From NCBI GenBank assembly GCA_037957365.1, contig JARHVA010002128.1, positions 2,427,001 through 2,491,000 on the forward strand: a DNA stretch of 64,000 nt, read 5' to 3'. The stretch's first letter is position 1. Each line of letters starts with the position of its first letter. The translations under genes and the position numbers were made by a program. Shown here one piece after another: positions 51,742 to 62,812 of the stretch. The notes under the pieces were generated by a model. The model saw only the letters and a program-made list of their open reading frames with translations. It had not been told where the DNA came from and ran no database searches. The DNA comes from Torreya grandis. Its lineage: Eukaryota; Streptophyta; Pinopsida; Cupressales; Taxaceae.

Positions 51742-52139
51742 ATGACTCTATTATTTGATGGGTCCAAATGTGAATGAGGAGGTGGCATAGTAATTATACT
51801 AATCTATTCTCAAGTTATTCCCATGCCTTTATCTTTAAAATTAGACTTCAATTACACCAATAACATGGTTGAACATGAAACATTGATTATAGGCCTCAAG
51901 ACTATCCTTACACTAGGAGTCATATCCCTTAATATATATGGTAATTTTTAGTTAATGGTCAATCAAATTAATGGTATATATCAATGCAAGAATTATATCC
52001 TCCAAAGATATAAGACCTTAGCTGATCAACTCTTATCTACTTTTGAATGTTATGCCATCCAAACTACTCCTAGATCAACTAATAAGTTTGCTAATACTAT
52101 GGCATCTCTTGCCTCTTTTATCCCATCCTCATCTTAGGA
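51742..52139 (+). pseudogene. G2 additional RNase H (after the RT-linked one)
   Basis: MTLLFDGSKCE carries the first Asp (51757-51759); NNMVEHETLIIGLK carries the Glu. The later D-S position reads YGNF (Asp to Asn) and the final Asp lies in NKFANTMASLAS, also Asn. This is the archaeal-type second RNase H of Tat-like elements, here C-terminal to the degenerate one, in contrast to G1. A 60-codon open piece ends at 52137. Confidence 0.8.
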
Positions 52140-52399
52140 GTCTAAGATATTTATCCTTATCCATCAAGTTAACCAGCCTTCCTACACAAAAAGTGATCTT
52201 CCATCTATCAATAATATAAAAGAAAACCTATAGGAGCCATGGTATGCACAAATTTTTACTTATTTGTCTATAGGACTATCTTCTCCCCATCTATCTAAAG
52301 GTGTTATATGTGTCTTTCAATAAAAAATGTCTGGTATACTATACTGGGGGGTGTTCTCTATAAGCATAGATTTGATGGATTTTTTCTTCATTATCTAAA

Positions 52400-52609
52400 A
52401 AATCATGAAGCTACCTTAGCTATCTAGGAAGTACATAATGGGTCATGCAATGGAAAATTTAGTGGTTGTGTAATCACTAAAAAAATCTTATGTATAGGCT
52501 ATTATTATCCCACTCTAAATCAAGATTGTTTCACATACTTTAAGAGGTGTGTAAAATGTCAGTAGCATGCAAAATTATCCCATGTCCCTAGTAATTCCTT
52601 ATAGGTATA
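52400..52609 (+). pseudogene. G2 integrase, zinc-binding region
   Basis: NGSCNGKFSGCVITKKILCI followed by GYYYPTLNQDCFTYFKRCVKCQ gives the H2C2-type region with its CxxC at 52548-52559. The frame is lost just after, where foreign sequence begins. Confidence 0.85.
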
Positions 52610-53231
52610 ATCCAAAACTCATAATTTATAGTTTATAAATATTTCAATAGCATATAAATAACACAATAATAATGAATTCGCTTAGAAGAGATGTAGTATT
52701 ACTCAAATCACAATACAAATATATGCTTATCTCTGGGAAGATATGTATATCTTCACATTTCAGGTTACCTATTCATCTATACATATTTTGAAAGCATGGG
52801 GAGGATGTGTAAGGTCACAAATATTGAGGGATATTAAGTGGTTTGACTTCCAAGATTTAAAACAATACAAAATTTGAGGACTTACTATTTTTAGAAACTT
52901 ACTATTTTTAGACTGCACTACTAAAATTGAAATTTGGGGTAATTTCATGGGTTTTTTGGGGTCAAATTTCATTGAGCATAGCTCCATGCCATCTCATGAT
53001 GTTCTCCTCATTCTTAGCTTTCCAACGGTTCAAATGGTGAGTCAATTGGAGTTACGGTGCAAAAGTTATGGCTCCTAGAAGTTCCATCATCAATTGGGGT
53101 GGAACTGTCACCCAAATTGTCACCTAAATTGTTGCCCGGATCAAGGTAGCAAGAGACTTCTAGACATTCTCCCAATGGGGGCTCAATCTTATAGGGAAAA
53201 TCAGCCCTAAGTCCTCTCAGCATCATGATTT
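52610..53231. mobile_element. Foreign segment interrupting the G2 integrase, LTR-like
   Basis: About 620 bp separates the zinc region from the catalytic core. It contains a GGGGAGGATG purine tract followed by TGTAAGGTCACAAATATTG (about 52807), and a CTTTCCAACGG...GGAGTTACGGTGC block (about 53020-53065) of a kind seen in plant gypsy LTRs, ending near CTCTCA (53220). Target duplication not found and the first catalytic Asp of the integrase is missing, so insertion was accompanied or followed by deletion. Confidence 0.45.
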
Positions 53232-54060
53232 CATAATTAACATTATAGAATAATTTACCAAGTGGGTAGAAGTTATGCCACTTATCTCAACCAAGGAATA
53301 AAATATTGTGGAGTTTATCCACCATCACATTATTTATGGTTTTAGAATTATATATAAAATAATAATAGATAATGAAAAATCTTTCAAGAATAAGAAAGTC
53401 TAGGTACTATGTGACTCATTAAAAATCAAATTAAGTTTTTCCTCACCTTACTATCCTCAGGCCAATGGTGAAGAAGAAGCATCTAATAAAACCCTAGTCA
53501 AAATCATAACCTAATTTATTAATTAGGTTAGGAAAGATTGACATCTTTGTATACCTTTCACCTTGTGGGCATATCAAACTAGTATTCAAACCCCTATGGG
53601 TGCTACTCCTTTTTCCATCATCTATTGTATGGAAGATGTACTTCCTTTGGAAGTCCAAATTCCATCTCTTCATGTCTCCCTTAAAGACAACATTTTTTAT
53701 GAGGATTTTCATCATGATCATTTATCCTAGCTTGAATTCTTAGGTGAACATCATATGATAGCCGTCAATCACCTTCATATATATCAATAACTACTAAAAT
53801 GAGTATATAATCAACATGTAATAGAATGATAATTGAACATTGAAGACCTTGTGATTAAATAAAATTAGTATGTCACTAATATGGAATGAAGTAAAAGGGG
53901 AAAATTTTCTCCTAATTGGATTGGATCATACATCATAAACCATAAATATGGATCTGGGGCATATCATTTGGCTTCTCTTTATGGTAAACCAAATGAAAAC
54001 CTCTTATTGCATTATGTTTGAATCCTTTCTATAGTTAATATATCTTGGCTCATCTTAGTT
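53232..54060 (+). pseudogene. G2 integrase, catalytic core and C-terminus
   Basis: FTKWVEVMPLIST, then IIYKIIIDNEKSF with the middle Asp (53368-53370), [19 protein letters not shown] with the catalytic Glu at 53476-53478, and WAYQTSIQTPMGATPF. A C-terminal segment includes KFSPNWIGSYI and GAYHLASLYGK. In-frame stops throughout. The end of pol is near 54030. Confidence 0.88.
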
Positions 54061-55249
54061 AACTTATATTAAAATACTATCATATCCCCTTATCCCAAAA
54101 TACCAAATAATGATATGAGAGTAATGTGGTTATCTAGTAGTCATTATAACTTCAACCTTGAATATGAATACCTCAGATCCATTCATAACATTATCTAATG
54201 GATACATTTACCTATAATATAAGAAACCAAAGATCATTATTTCCCTTATTTCTTAAAGGATGTCAATTTTCCAAGATAACACATCATGTAATGAAATCAT
54301 GGAAACTATCTTAAGGTATCTTTTTTATGCTAACTTGCATTACTATCTTTGGGATCCAAAAAAAAAGTAAGTAGTGAAAATAAAAATTATTAAAATAGGT
54401 TAAATAAATATACTAATCCCTTGAAGGATATCTATAATCAAATATAAAGGCACATAATAGACTAATCCCTTGAAATATTGTTGTGCAAAAACATCTGAAT
54501 GCAAACCACTCTCTTGAAGGATGGCTACCAAGAAAAAAACTTCTTGCATTGATCAGTTTTCAAAATATGTCACTTAAAATCCTTAAAAATCAACAAAATA
54601 ATAAAATAAATTATCAAAAGCAATATCCCAAGAAAGCTTCCCATATCGATTAGCTTTCTAATTGTAGACTTCCCATATTGATCAGTATACCCATTGGTAT
54701 AAAAATGATCCCTGAAAGATAAATCCTAATTTTCAAATATAGTGTGAAGAAGGTTATTTATAAATCAATCCATCCCCCATCCCACCAAAAGAATATAATC
54801 CTAGTAAATGACCAAGGTCAAAGCTCTAGCTAACCTAGGTTGTGTCAAAATCTATTATTATCTAGTTAAGGATGCATGGGCCATGTGTATAAGAGATTCA
54901 CTTTTTGGTTATGGTCCAAGTCAATGCTAAGCAAATCCATAATATATAATCACTAAAACCCATAAAATGACAACAATTAAACATGAAAATCTATCTATAA
55001 TCCATTATCATAATCCATTTACTAAAAACATATCTCATGATATAACATCCATAATCCATAACATGTAAAATCCATAATAAATAATCCATAAACATCTATA
55101 ACATATATGATAGCAATGATCATAATTAAAATACATAAAATCTAATCTATAATACATTGCATCACATATTTAATAAAAACATAACATATTCATAGCCATT
55201 AATAAATCCATAAACAAACACACATGATCCATCCATAAACATAAGCAAT

Positions 55250-55307
<58 letters not shown>

Positions 55308-55363
55308 TGTCTATACAAATGTCATAACAAAAATAAAATGGGGCTCTCAACCCATACAATGTG
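54061..55363. other. G2 post-pol spacer, low-complexity
   Basis: No coding domain. From 54930 to 55250 words like CCATAA and ATAATCC recur at high density, and a TA microsatellite follows. The antisense ORF ends at its right edge. Confidence 0.6.
55252..55305. repeat. (TA)n microsatellite
   Basis: About 26 TA units, uninterrupted, a few tens of bases beyond the 3' end of the antisense ORF. Confidence 0.98.
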
Positions 55364-57120
55364 ATCTACTCAATAAAATCAATCATGCTGAGGTGAATGC
55401 TATCACCTCCCTCCTCATCTCCTCCTCAACTTGTTTCACTCCCTCTACTAGTAGACCCCCCAAGAGTCCTCCATGACATAATATGGTGAGCCATATATGA
55501 AGCAAACCAAGCTACATATGGTATTTACGTATATAATATCCTCTCATAATATGACATCTCTATAAGTAAAACCCTATATCTCTAGAGTGGTACCATATCT
55601 ATAGGAATAGGACTAGATATTACAATATCTAGAGCTAGTATCTCTACAAAAGTAGAGCTCATCTACTCTATCTCTACTTGGTACCTATCCCACTCTTGTA
55701 TAAACTAGTCATGTTGACCTCTCATGCTATCTAGATCACCATATAATGTGGTAATATGGTCTTGTAAAGTATCATGGACTTCTTGTGTCTTCTGTACCTC
55801 AGCCCTTAGTGTATCTTTTTCCATAATAATTATAATTATATCTATATGCTCATGGGTGAGGGCATCTTATAATGGTACATCCTCCATGTGTGTATCAGGG
55901 GCATCTTAATCCTCCTTGTGTGCATCTGGGGCATCTTGCTTAGCCTCACTCATCTCCTCAATAACCACCTCCTTTCAAGGTCTCACTGCTCTATCTTATT
56001 TCCTCACCATCTCTATTATAAACCATATTGCATAATAATTTGTATAACTAATATCATATAGGTCAGTATTTGTAGGCTCCTCTTATGGACCCATCAAGAC
56101 CACTATAGTATCTAGAGTAGGCCAGTCAAGCTCTATATCATCTCACCTATACATGTGTGGGGATAATGGTATATCCTGAAGCAACCCAAACTGATGATGG
56201 ACCTTATCAAAATAGAATAGCTCCAGATGTTTGAGCCATCATCTATCTACCCATAACTCTTGAGTAGTATCCCCTATCTCCACACCTAAACCAAGCCATA
56301 TAAATAAGTGTACATATGGCCTTTAGATAACATCTCTTATCTATAAGTCACTGAAAACCTATTTATAATACACCAAATTGCATACTACCCTATCTGTGTA
56401 TAGAACCACTAGGTCTTTCTTTCACTAAAAGAAGCCTACAGTATAAACTATCTCTAAAATGATCCATGGGGTCCTTATGGGGTGAATGACATGAATGTGT
56501 TCATATTCCTAGTAATATAATATAAAAGTGATGTCAAGTCCTGATCTGAATGTAGTGTGCTAACCCCACAACTCCCTATAGATCTACCCCAATAATGTGG
56601 AAACCCAAGCAAAAATAGTCCTAAACTCCACCATGTCTACTATGACACCAATGAAGCTTCATGGTAGTTACCCTCTTATAGAATTAGGTAGCACATAGTA
56701 GCTCAATGATAACATCATCATTGCTAGCACTAGTCTCTCCATAAGGTCCTGGTCATATAATGGATAGAATGAGAACCCCCAAATAATGAATCTCATGTAT
56801 AATACATCCTCACCATACAATCGTGCCAAAACCATCACTCACCCAACCTCATCCATAATATAAATAGGGGCTCCTTATATTGGCACTCATAGGATCTAAT
56901 GGATATCCTTTGTGGTAATGTTCATCTCACCAGTCAATAGCCAAAACATGTTGGTAGTGTAATCCCACCACTCTAGCAAAGCCACCATCATGCCAATATT
57001 TGGATGGATAAAATGATAATGGTGGATCCCTCCAAATCTAACATCATCTATATGGGCCTATTCCTTATCACCCATGAACTCTTGTAACTACATCAACAAT
57101 GGTGAAATCCTATCCCTCAT
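55364..57120 (-). pseudogene. Antisense ORF of G2, about 585 codons, plant-mobile-domain-like
   Basis: From the ATG at 57120 a single minus-strand frame runs to about 55364 with roughly 25 stops and no frameshift that I could detect. Phase was checked at 57120, 56742 and 55386. Many stops are TAA/TAG/TGA in place of Gln or Arg codons. The N-terminal part has HPNIGMMVALLEWWDYTTN and LLTGEMNITTKDIH, then a VPI.GAPI turn, which resembles the start of the plant mobile domain (GEmt.T..D...L..P..G.P). Trp- and aromatic-rich blocks such as RFIIWGFSFYPLYD follow, then an acidic Asp/Glu-rich C-terminal third. It lies opposite to pol, between integrase and the 3' LTR, the position of antisense ORFs in Tat elements. 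Function unknown. Confidence 0.8.
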
Positions 57121-58307
57121 CATTAGTAGCTCTAATGCTTGTCAAAAACATCTTTTTATTTAGTCAAGAGCCTAATTTTATTGTTTTTTATTGATCTTAC
57201 AAGGACCGATGTCGATCATTTTAGATTTTGGTCGATCCACATGAGGAACATCAATCTATATGGATCGATGTATATTCCTTCCCCCCAAAAATCTTTCCCT
57301 TAGGTCATACATTCTTAAAATAAAATAAAAAAAATCACAACCTCCCTCCCCACCCACAAATTTTTTAAGCAAAAAATAATCCAATAACTAAAATCATAAA
57401 TTTTGCAAGTACATTTTGCCTACCTCATAGTGAATTCATCATCATCATTGTCCACTACCACTCACCTCTAGCATCTCTCATGTAAGCTTGAAAGGTGGAA
57501 AAATGTCAAATTTTGCTCTCAAAATCTTATTCATGTTGATAGTTAAATAAGCCTTATGCCATGTCATATGTCTATTTATCACCTTTCCCATGATTGATGT
57601 CAATTACTCCAAATGATGTTGATCCCCTAAATTGACATTGACCCCTTACAGATCAATGTTGATTATCTTGGCTTGTTTGAAATTTTTACACTTATGAACC
57701 ACTTCACATGCTCCTAGTCTAGATCCCAAGCCCCATCTTTTTCTATTTTCCATAAATATCCAATTTTTATGTCATATTACTCTTTATATTTTAGGATTTT
57801 GACCCTTTTGTTAGTTCCTTAGTCTCCTTAAGGCATACCCCATTTTTTAGCATCTTGTCATTGTAAGATCTCAAGGGTATCTTTATCTTGAGAATATTCA
57901 TCTATAGGTAACACATAAACCATTCACACACTAGATGTGATGGTCTACCATTCCTATCTTTTATTATTTTGATAGCATTTTATTAAGCCTACCTATTTTA
58001 GCTCTAGAATTTTATTACTCAATTCGGTCTTTGGGTCATTACTACCTGCATCAATTTTTATCCCATTAAGTGCAACCTTAGAACTTCTTTGAGCCATCTA
58101 CACTTCTATTTGTCCATTACTATCTTCCACTTGTCCATTTCCACTCATCCACATTTATTTTTATCTTACATCTTTTTCAAACCCATCATCCATTCCATTT
58201 CACTTCTTAGTGCCCAGTTTGAGGGGGGATACCTCCTCACAATAAAGTTGGGGCATTAGGCACCTTATAGTTTTTGTCTCACAACATGCTATTGCATACC
58301 ACTCCAT
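57121..58307. other. G2 3' untranslated region with palindrome-like motifs
   Basis: No coding recognised. ACCGATGTCGATCA (57204-57217), GGATCGATGTATA (about 57261) and relatives near 57595-57670 (GATTGATGTCAAT, AATGATGTTGATC, GATCAATGTTGATT) are variants of the motif in the copia LTRs and the G2 LTRs. This region may have held the promoter of the antisense ORF. Confidence 0.55.
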
Positions 58308-58320
58308 AAAAAGGGACAAA
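58308..58320 (+). promoter_or_regulatory. Polypurine tract of G2
   Basis: AAAAAGGGACAAA abuts the 3' LTR start TATAGATG. A second purine run (GAGGGGGGAT) lies about 90 bp upstream, near 58222. Confidence 0.6.
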
Positions 58321-59849
58321 TATAGATGATAATTTTATATACCCTTGTGTATCAACATGGTGCATCAACATGTTATCCTTCATCTCAAACATAATAGTCT
58401 TATTCATAATTATTTGAAAAAATTACATTAACCTCACCCATTTACCTTTACCACATGAGTTAATAGAGTTAATTACTATAGTGAAATGGTAATTAACCCT
58501 ATTTTATTATCCCTAACCATAAAATCATTAAAACAAATAAAAAACAAAAACCCTCCCAACCTCCTAACAAAACCATCCTATGGTTTAAATAACCTAACAA
58601 CTTAGACATCAGTTTAACCTATTTTTACCCCATAAATAACCCTTTTAAATTACCTAAATATCACCTCCAGCCATTTTAGGCAAATTGATGTCAATTTTCC
58701 ATAATCAATGTTGATCGACCTATAATGACATTGATCCATAAATATACAGTGAGCATCCTCAGCTTAGAAGACACACATAGTGCTTTTTGGACTCCAAACC
58801 TTTGGTAGATTTTTTCCTAGAACCTATGTATAGGTATTTTCAACACTTTGCCACCTTGTGGAACCTTTATTCATGCAACTATCAAGGGATTTCAAAGGTT
58901 TTTTAACATACTTTTATAGTTTTCCTTATTCATGTATTTTCAATCCACTTAAGGTTAGTATTCTATGTTAATTCATTCATATTTAAAGCTTGCTATCTTT
59001 TGTACCTTTATGTCAACATTTCCATTCAATTTTCATCATTTTATCAATTTTACAAGTCATTATTATCACCTATTATTATAGTTTAGAATTTTTACTCAAA
59101 ATAGATGCTAATCCATCTAAATTGATTTCAATCTTATAGGATCATCATCAATCCTTGCTAAACTATTAAAATATCCTTCAATTCTATTTTCATAGCATTC
59201 ATAGTCCTAAAAACCTATTAAATCATGCATGCTATTTTCTAAAAATATGTCATTCACATGTAGATGACTCTACCTAGATTAGTACATGATATCGTTAGAA
59301 TATTTGATCTCCCATTTATCACATAACCTTTATTCACTAATCAAAAATGACATTGCATTCAAATTAGGTCTTTGTTCTATGGGTTTCACACCTAATTAGG
59401 AAAGCATTAAGAATAATTGGTTGTAATTTAAGAAGATGTTGATGTAGCTACTAAATTTTGGGATGATTAATTGGATCACCTTAATACTATTGTATATTAT
59501 ACATATTTGTTGTTATATATTTGCATCCTATCCTTATATATATATTTTATTTCATATTTATTTATAAACTTGAGTGTTAAATGTGGGCTAACATCCACCT
59601 AAGGAAGTAGATCACTTATTAGAACTAGTTTCTTACCAAGTAGCCCATTCATCTTTCTATTAATAATATTTTTGTGAGTTAGTATGATTTTTAGGTCATT
59701 CCTCCATAGACAAAGAGGAGGTCCCACAAGCTTGATAAATGGTGTACAATTGATCTCCATCTCTAGGTAATCTTAAAAATCCTGCATTACTTTATTTTTA
59801 GTAGCTAATTAGATCACATTGAAAAAAACAAAAAAAAAAAACTAAAATA
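58321..59849 (+). repeat. 3' LTR of G2
   Basis: 1529 bp, colinear with the split 5' LTR. It starts TATAGATG (TG decayed to TA) and ends ACTAAAATA, followed by the duplication GTAAT (59850-59854). It holds the LINE empty site at 58953-58969 and decayed palindrome-like motifs near 58684-58730 (TTGATGTCAA, TTGATCGACC). Confidence 0.93.
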
Positions 59850-61471
59850 GTAATTATACTAATGATGAAACATCATAGGGTAAATAATACAATGAAATGA
59901 GACAATAAAGGTCATAAAAAGGGAGTTTCAAGACTAAGCTATAGGCAATTTTCAACCTTGAGAAGGCAACCTATAGCCACATAAGGCTAAAGGCCCATTT
60001 TCAAGCTAATATTCAAGTTGAGGTCACATGAGTTTAATATTAAAGTGTATTTTAAGAGAAGACATTTAATATGGAATGATTCAATTATAATAATATCATA
60101 ATCTCATTAGGTAAAGTGAAGAGTGTCTAAACATATAATGACATTGCCATACTCACCTACAACCTCCTTAAAGAAGCAGGCCTATCTTTGAAAGGTCAAA
60201 AAGTGATTCTAAGTACAATGGTATGCAAGGTCATATGATCAATGGAAGTTTATTAGACTTGAAGACAAATAGGAGTCATTTAAAATTAAACTTTGATCAA
60301 GGTCAAAAAAAATTACACCTACAGATTATAAGGATGATAGTTTACAACTAGGTGTATAGAATATGATTGTGTGAGGCCTAAATGCCTTGCTACAAGGTCA
60401 AAACATGATAGAAGGAATGTGAATGGTAGTTACCAGTAAGGTTATATTAATAATGGATTTAAATTAGTTTGAATTAGACAAAATATTTCCTTTTCTCATA
60501 ACATGAAGCTCCAAGTACTATTGGCATACAGTCATATGAGGTCTTTTGAGGAGCTACAAACTGACATAAGATAACATAGAAGATTAGGGATAGCCAATGA
60601 AGAGTAATAAATATTCAATGAGGTTTTTATCACCAAATTAGAGCTAATAAATATTTATTATGACCCAAACACCATGGTAAAAAACTAAAACATAGTTAGT
60701 GCATACTCAAACAACACATAAGAGACATTTTGAGAGAATTTTGAGATTTTTGGCATCTATAGGTGGACTTAAGACTTGAAATTTGGTACACATGATAATA
60801 ATGACTTGGTAATATTATATATAATTATAAATATTATTTCAAAAGTGTAGTACTCACTATTTTTACATATTCCCCTACATGTCCATGCACTAGCACCATT
60901 GGAGCAGGGAGTGTTCTTAGGTGAATAAGGGTGTCCTAGAGGGTTATAAATCCAATTGAGTGTTTTAAAATAATTTAGGTATTATAATATTCTTAATAAT
61001 ACCTTTAAATATTTTATAAAATCCAAAATATATGCAAACCATGCCCTTTAGGGCTAAAATAAATAATAAAGCCTATAGCTCTATAAGGCATTTTTTGACC
61101 TATCAAGTAAGTTGGCACCTAAAAAATGTTTTAGTGAAATTTTACTAGCCCCATGATGATTATTTAAGTTATATATAATAAATTGAGGAGTCATATTCAT
61201 CCATGAGAATAAATTCAAATTATGTAGTTCCAAACACCCACTCAAGTCACCTGATTAGATGCTCGTATCTTTCACCACATGAAGAGTTTAACCAAAAATA
61301 TTAACATGATTTTATGAACCCATATTAAATTATAATTAATGAATAATTTATGTTTGTTGAGTATTTTTTATTTATTAATAATCTCTAAGAGCATAAGCAG
61401 TCTAAAATACAAGCAAAACCCTACATGCAAATTTCCTTCACATGATATCTTCTCATATATTTTGCATGGGA
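59850..61471 (-). repeat. Family C repeat, inverted copy, piece 3
   Basis: Reverse complement of about 9395-10973. It begins with the right-hand target duplication of G2 and continues the sequence interrupted at 39933. Similarity ends at TTTGCATGGGAAC (about 61471). Confidence 0.88.
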
Positions 61472-62812
61472 ACCCAATAATTTTAGGGATGTTAAGTTGG
61501 TATGTATAATACAAAATAATATAAATAATTTTATATTTGGATGTCTAGGCTTCATGAATCATCATTAATAATATTTAGCTCTAAAACCCTCCCAAACCCT
61601 CATAGTGACTAGTTTTGAGAAAAATTGAATTGTTTGTCATCAAAACCTCATGGATAAACTTTAAACCTATTAAAACATCAATAAAACCTATATATTATCC
61701 CATTAATGTCAATTTTTTATACAAAGCTATATAGATCAAGGTATAAATTGGGTTTTTGGAGAAAAAACATAAAAAAATGAGGTACAAGGTAGTTTACATG
61801 AAATCCAATTCATGGAGATTGAAGCCTAAGAATTTTTATTCACCGTAAAATAATTATTTTTAAGATATATATCTGTAATTTCCCCTAATATATCCTTCAA
61901 AATAACTAATTTGTATGAAAATGATGCAAAATTGACCTAGTCAACCATAATGACTTAGTGGCAAGAGTTTCCTCATAAAAAACACCTATCTCATGGTTTG
62001 AAGAGTTTATTCAAGTATAATATATTAATTTTTTTAGGTTTTCAATGTTTTGTGTAGGTTATATGGTCTTCAAGTGCAAAAAGTGGGCTATTAGGCCTAA
62101 TTTGCATAGTAGGCTTATTTGATCAAACAAACAAAGAAAATTAGCATTGAAAAGGATATATTTGAGTTCTTTTAGAGGTACCATAATGTATAACTTCAAT
62201 TTAAGTGGATAATATCATGAAAATTCAACCTTAAAGGTCCATTTAATGTCAAATGAGTTTGGAGTTAACTTGTCTTAATAGCCAATCATCACTTTAGTTG
62301 ACTAGTTGACTATCTTCATGCATATTTCATGAACTTAATGCAAAAAAAGACATTCTAATAGTCTAAAATCACTTAAAATGGAGTTAAAATCTCAATATAT
62401 GGCATATAATGTCATTGATAATCTTCAAAAACTTAAAAAAATGGTCCACCACCTTTCCAACTCCAAAGATCATGTAAAATGCTCATACAAAGACATTCAA
62501 CTTAAAGAGATTCATTTAAGACTATTATTATAATTTTGTAACCCAAGTTTCACTTAAAATTTAAGTGAATTTGAATTCCTCTTCTATTTTTTATGCCAAT
62601 AACTTGGATAGCTACTTTTTTTACTATATATGTAGCCTTTTAAGCCATTTTTTAGGATCCCTCTTTTGGGCCAAGATTTAACTCTACCAAGATTGAGATT
62701 TATAACCTTCTAAGATGAATAAAATTACTATTTTTATATTCCAATATTTTTTTATAGTGTATTTATTTTATTTATTTGAACATGTAGTATTATTTTCTCC
62801 CTTGTCAAGCCC
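61472..62812. other. Interior of element D, left of its second repeat, no gene recognised
   Basis: AT-rich, no frame of note. A GGGCTATTAGGCCTAA word near 62087 recalls the tandem repeat at 5185-5600. No polypurine tract is obvious before 62813. Confidence 0.5.

Larger units (their letters stand above)
39934..59849 (+). mobile_element. Ty3/gypsy element G2 (Tat-like) with LINE insertion and antisense ORF
   Basis: About 19.9 kb as it stands, 16.7 kb without the LINE. LTRs are 39934-44703 (split) and 58321-59849, both starting TATARATG and ending ACTAAAACA or ACTAAAATA. The target duplication is GTAAG (39929-39933) and GTAAT (59850-59854); the empty site in the intact C copy is GTAAG. Interior order: gag, protease, RT, RNase H, second RNase H, integrase on the plus strand, then a long ORF on the minus strand, then the polypurine tract. 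Size, double RNase H and an antisense ORF before the 3' LTR fit the Tat group (Retand and Grande carry such antisense ORFs); assignment is inference. Confidence 0.88.

Noticed and set aside
54930..55310. Possible CRISPR-like or satellite array of CCATAA words
   Set aside because: Words are short and irregularly spaced, with no constant repeat-spacer structure; low-complexity DNA next to a TA microsatellite.
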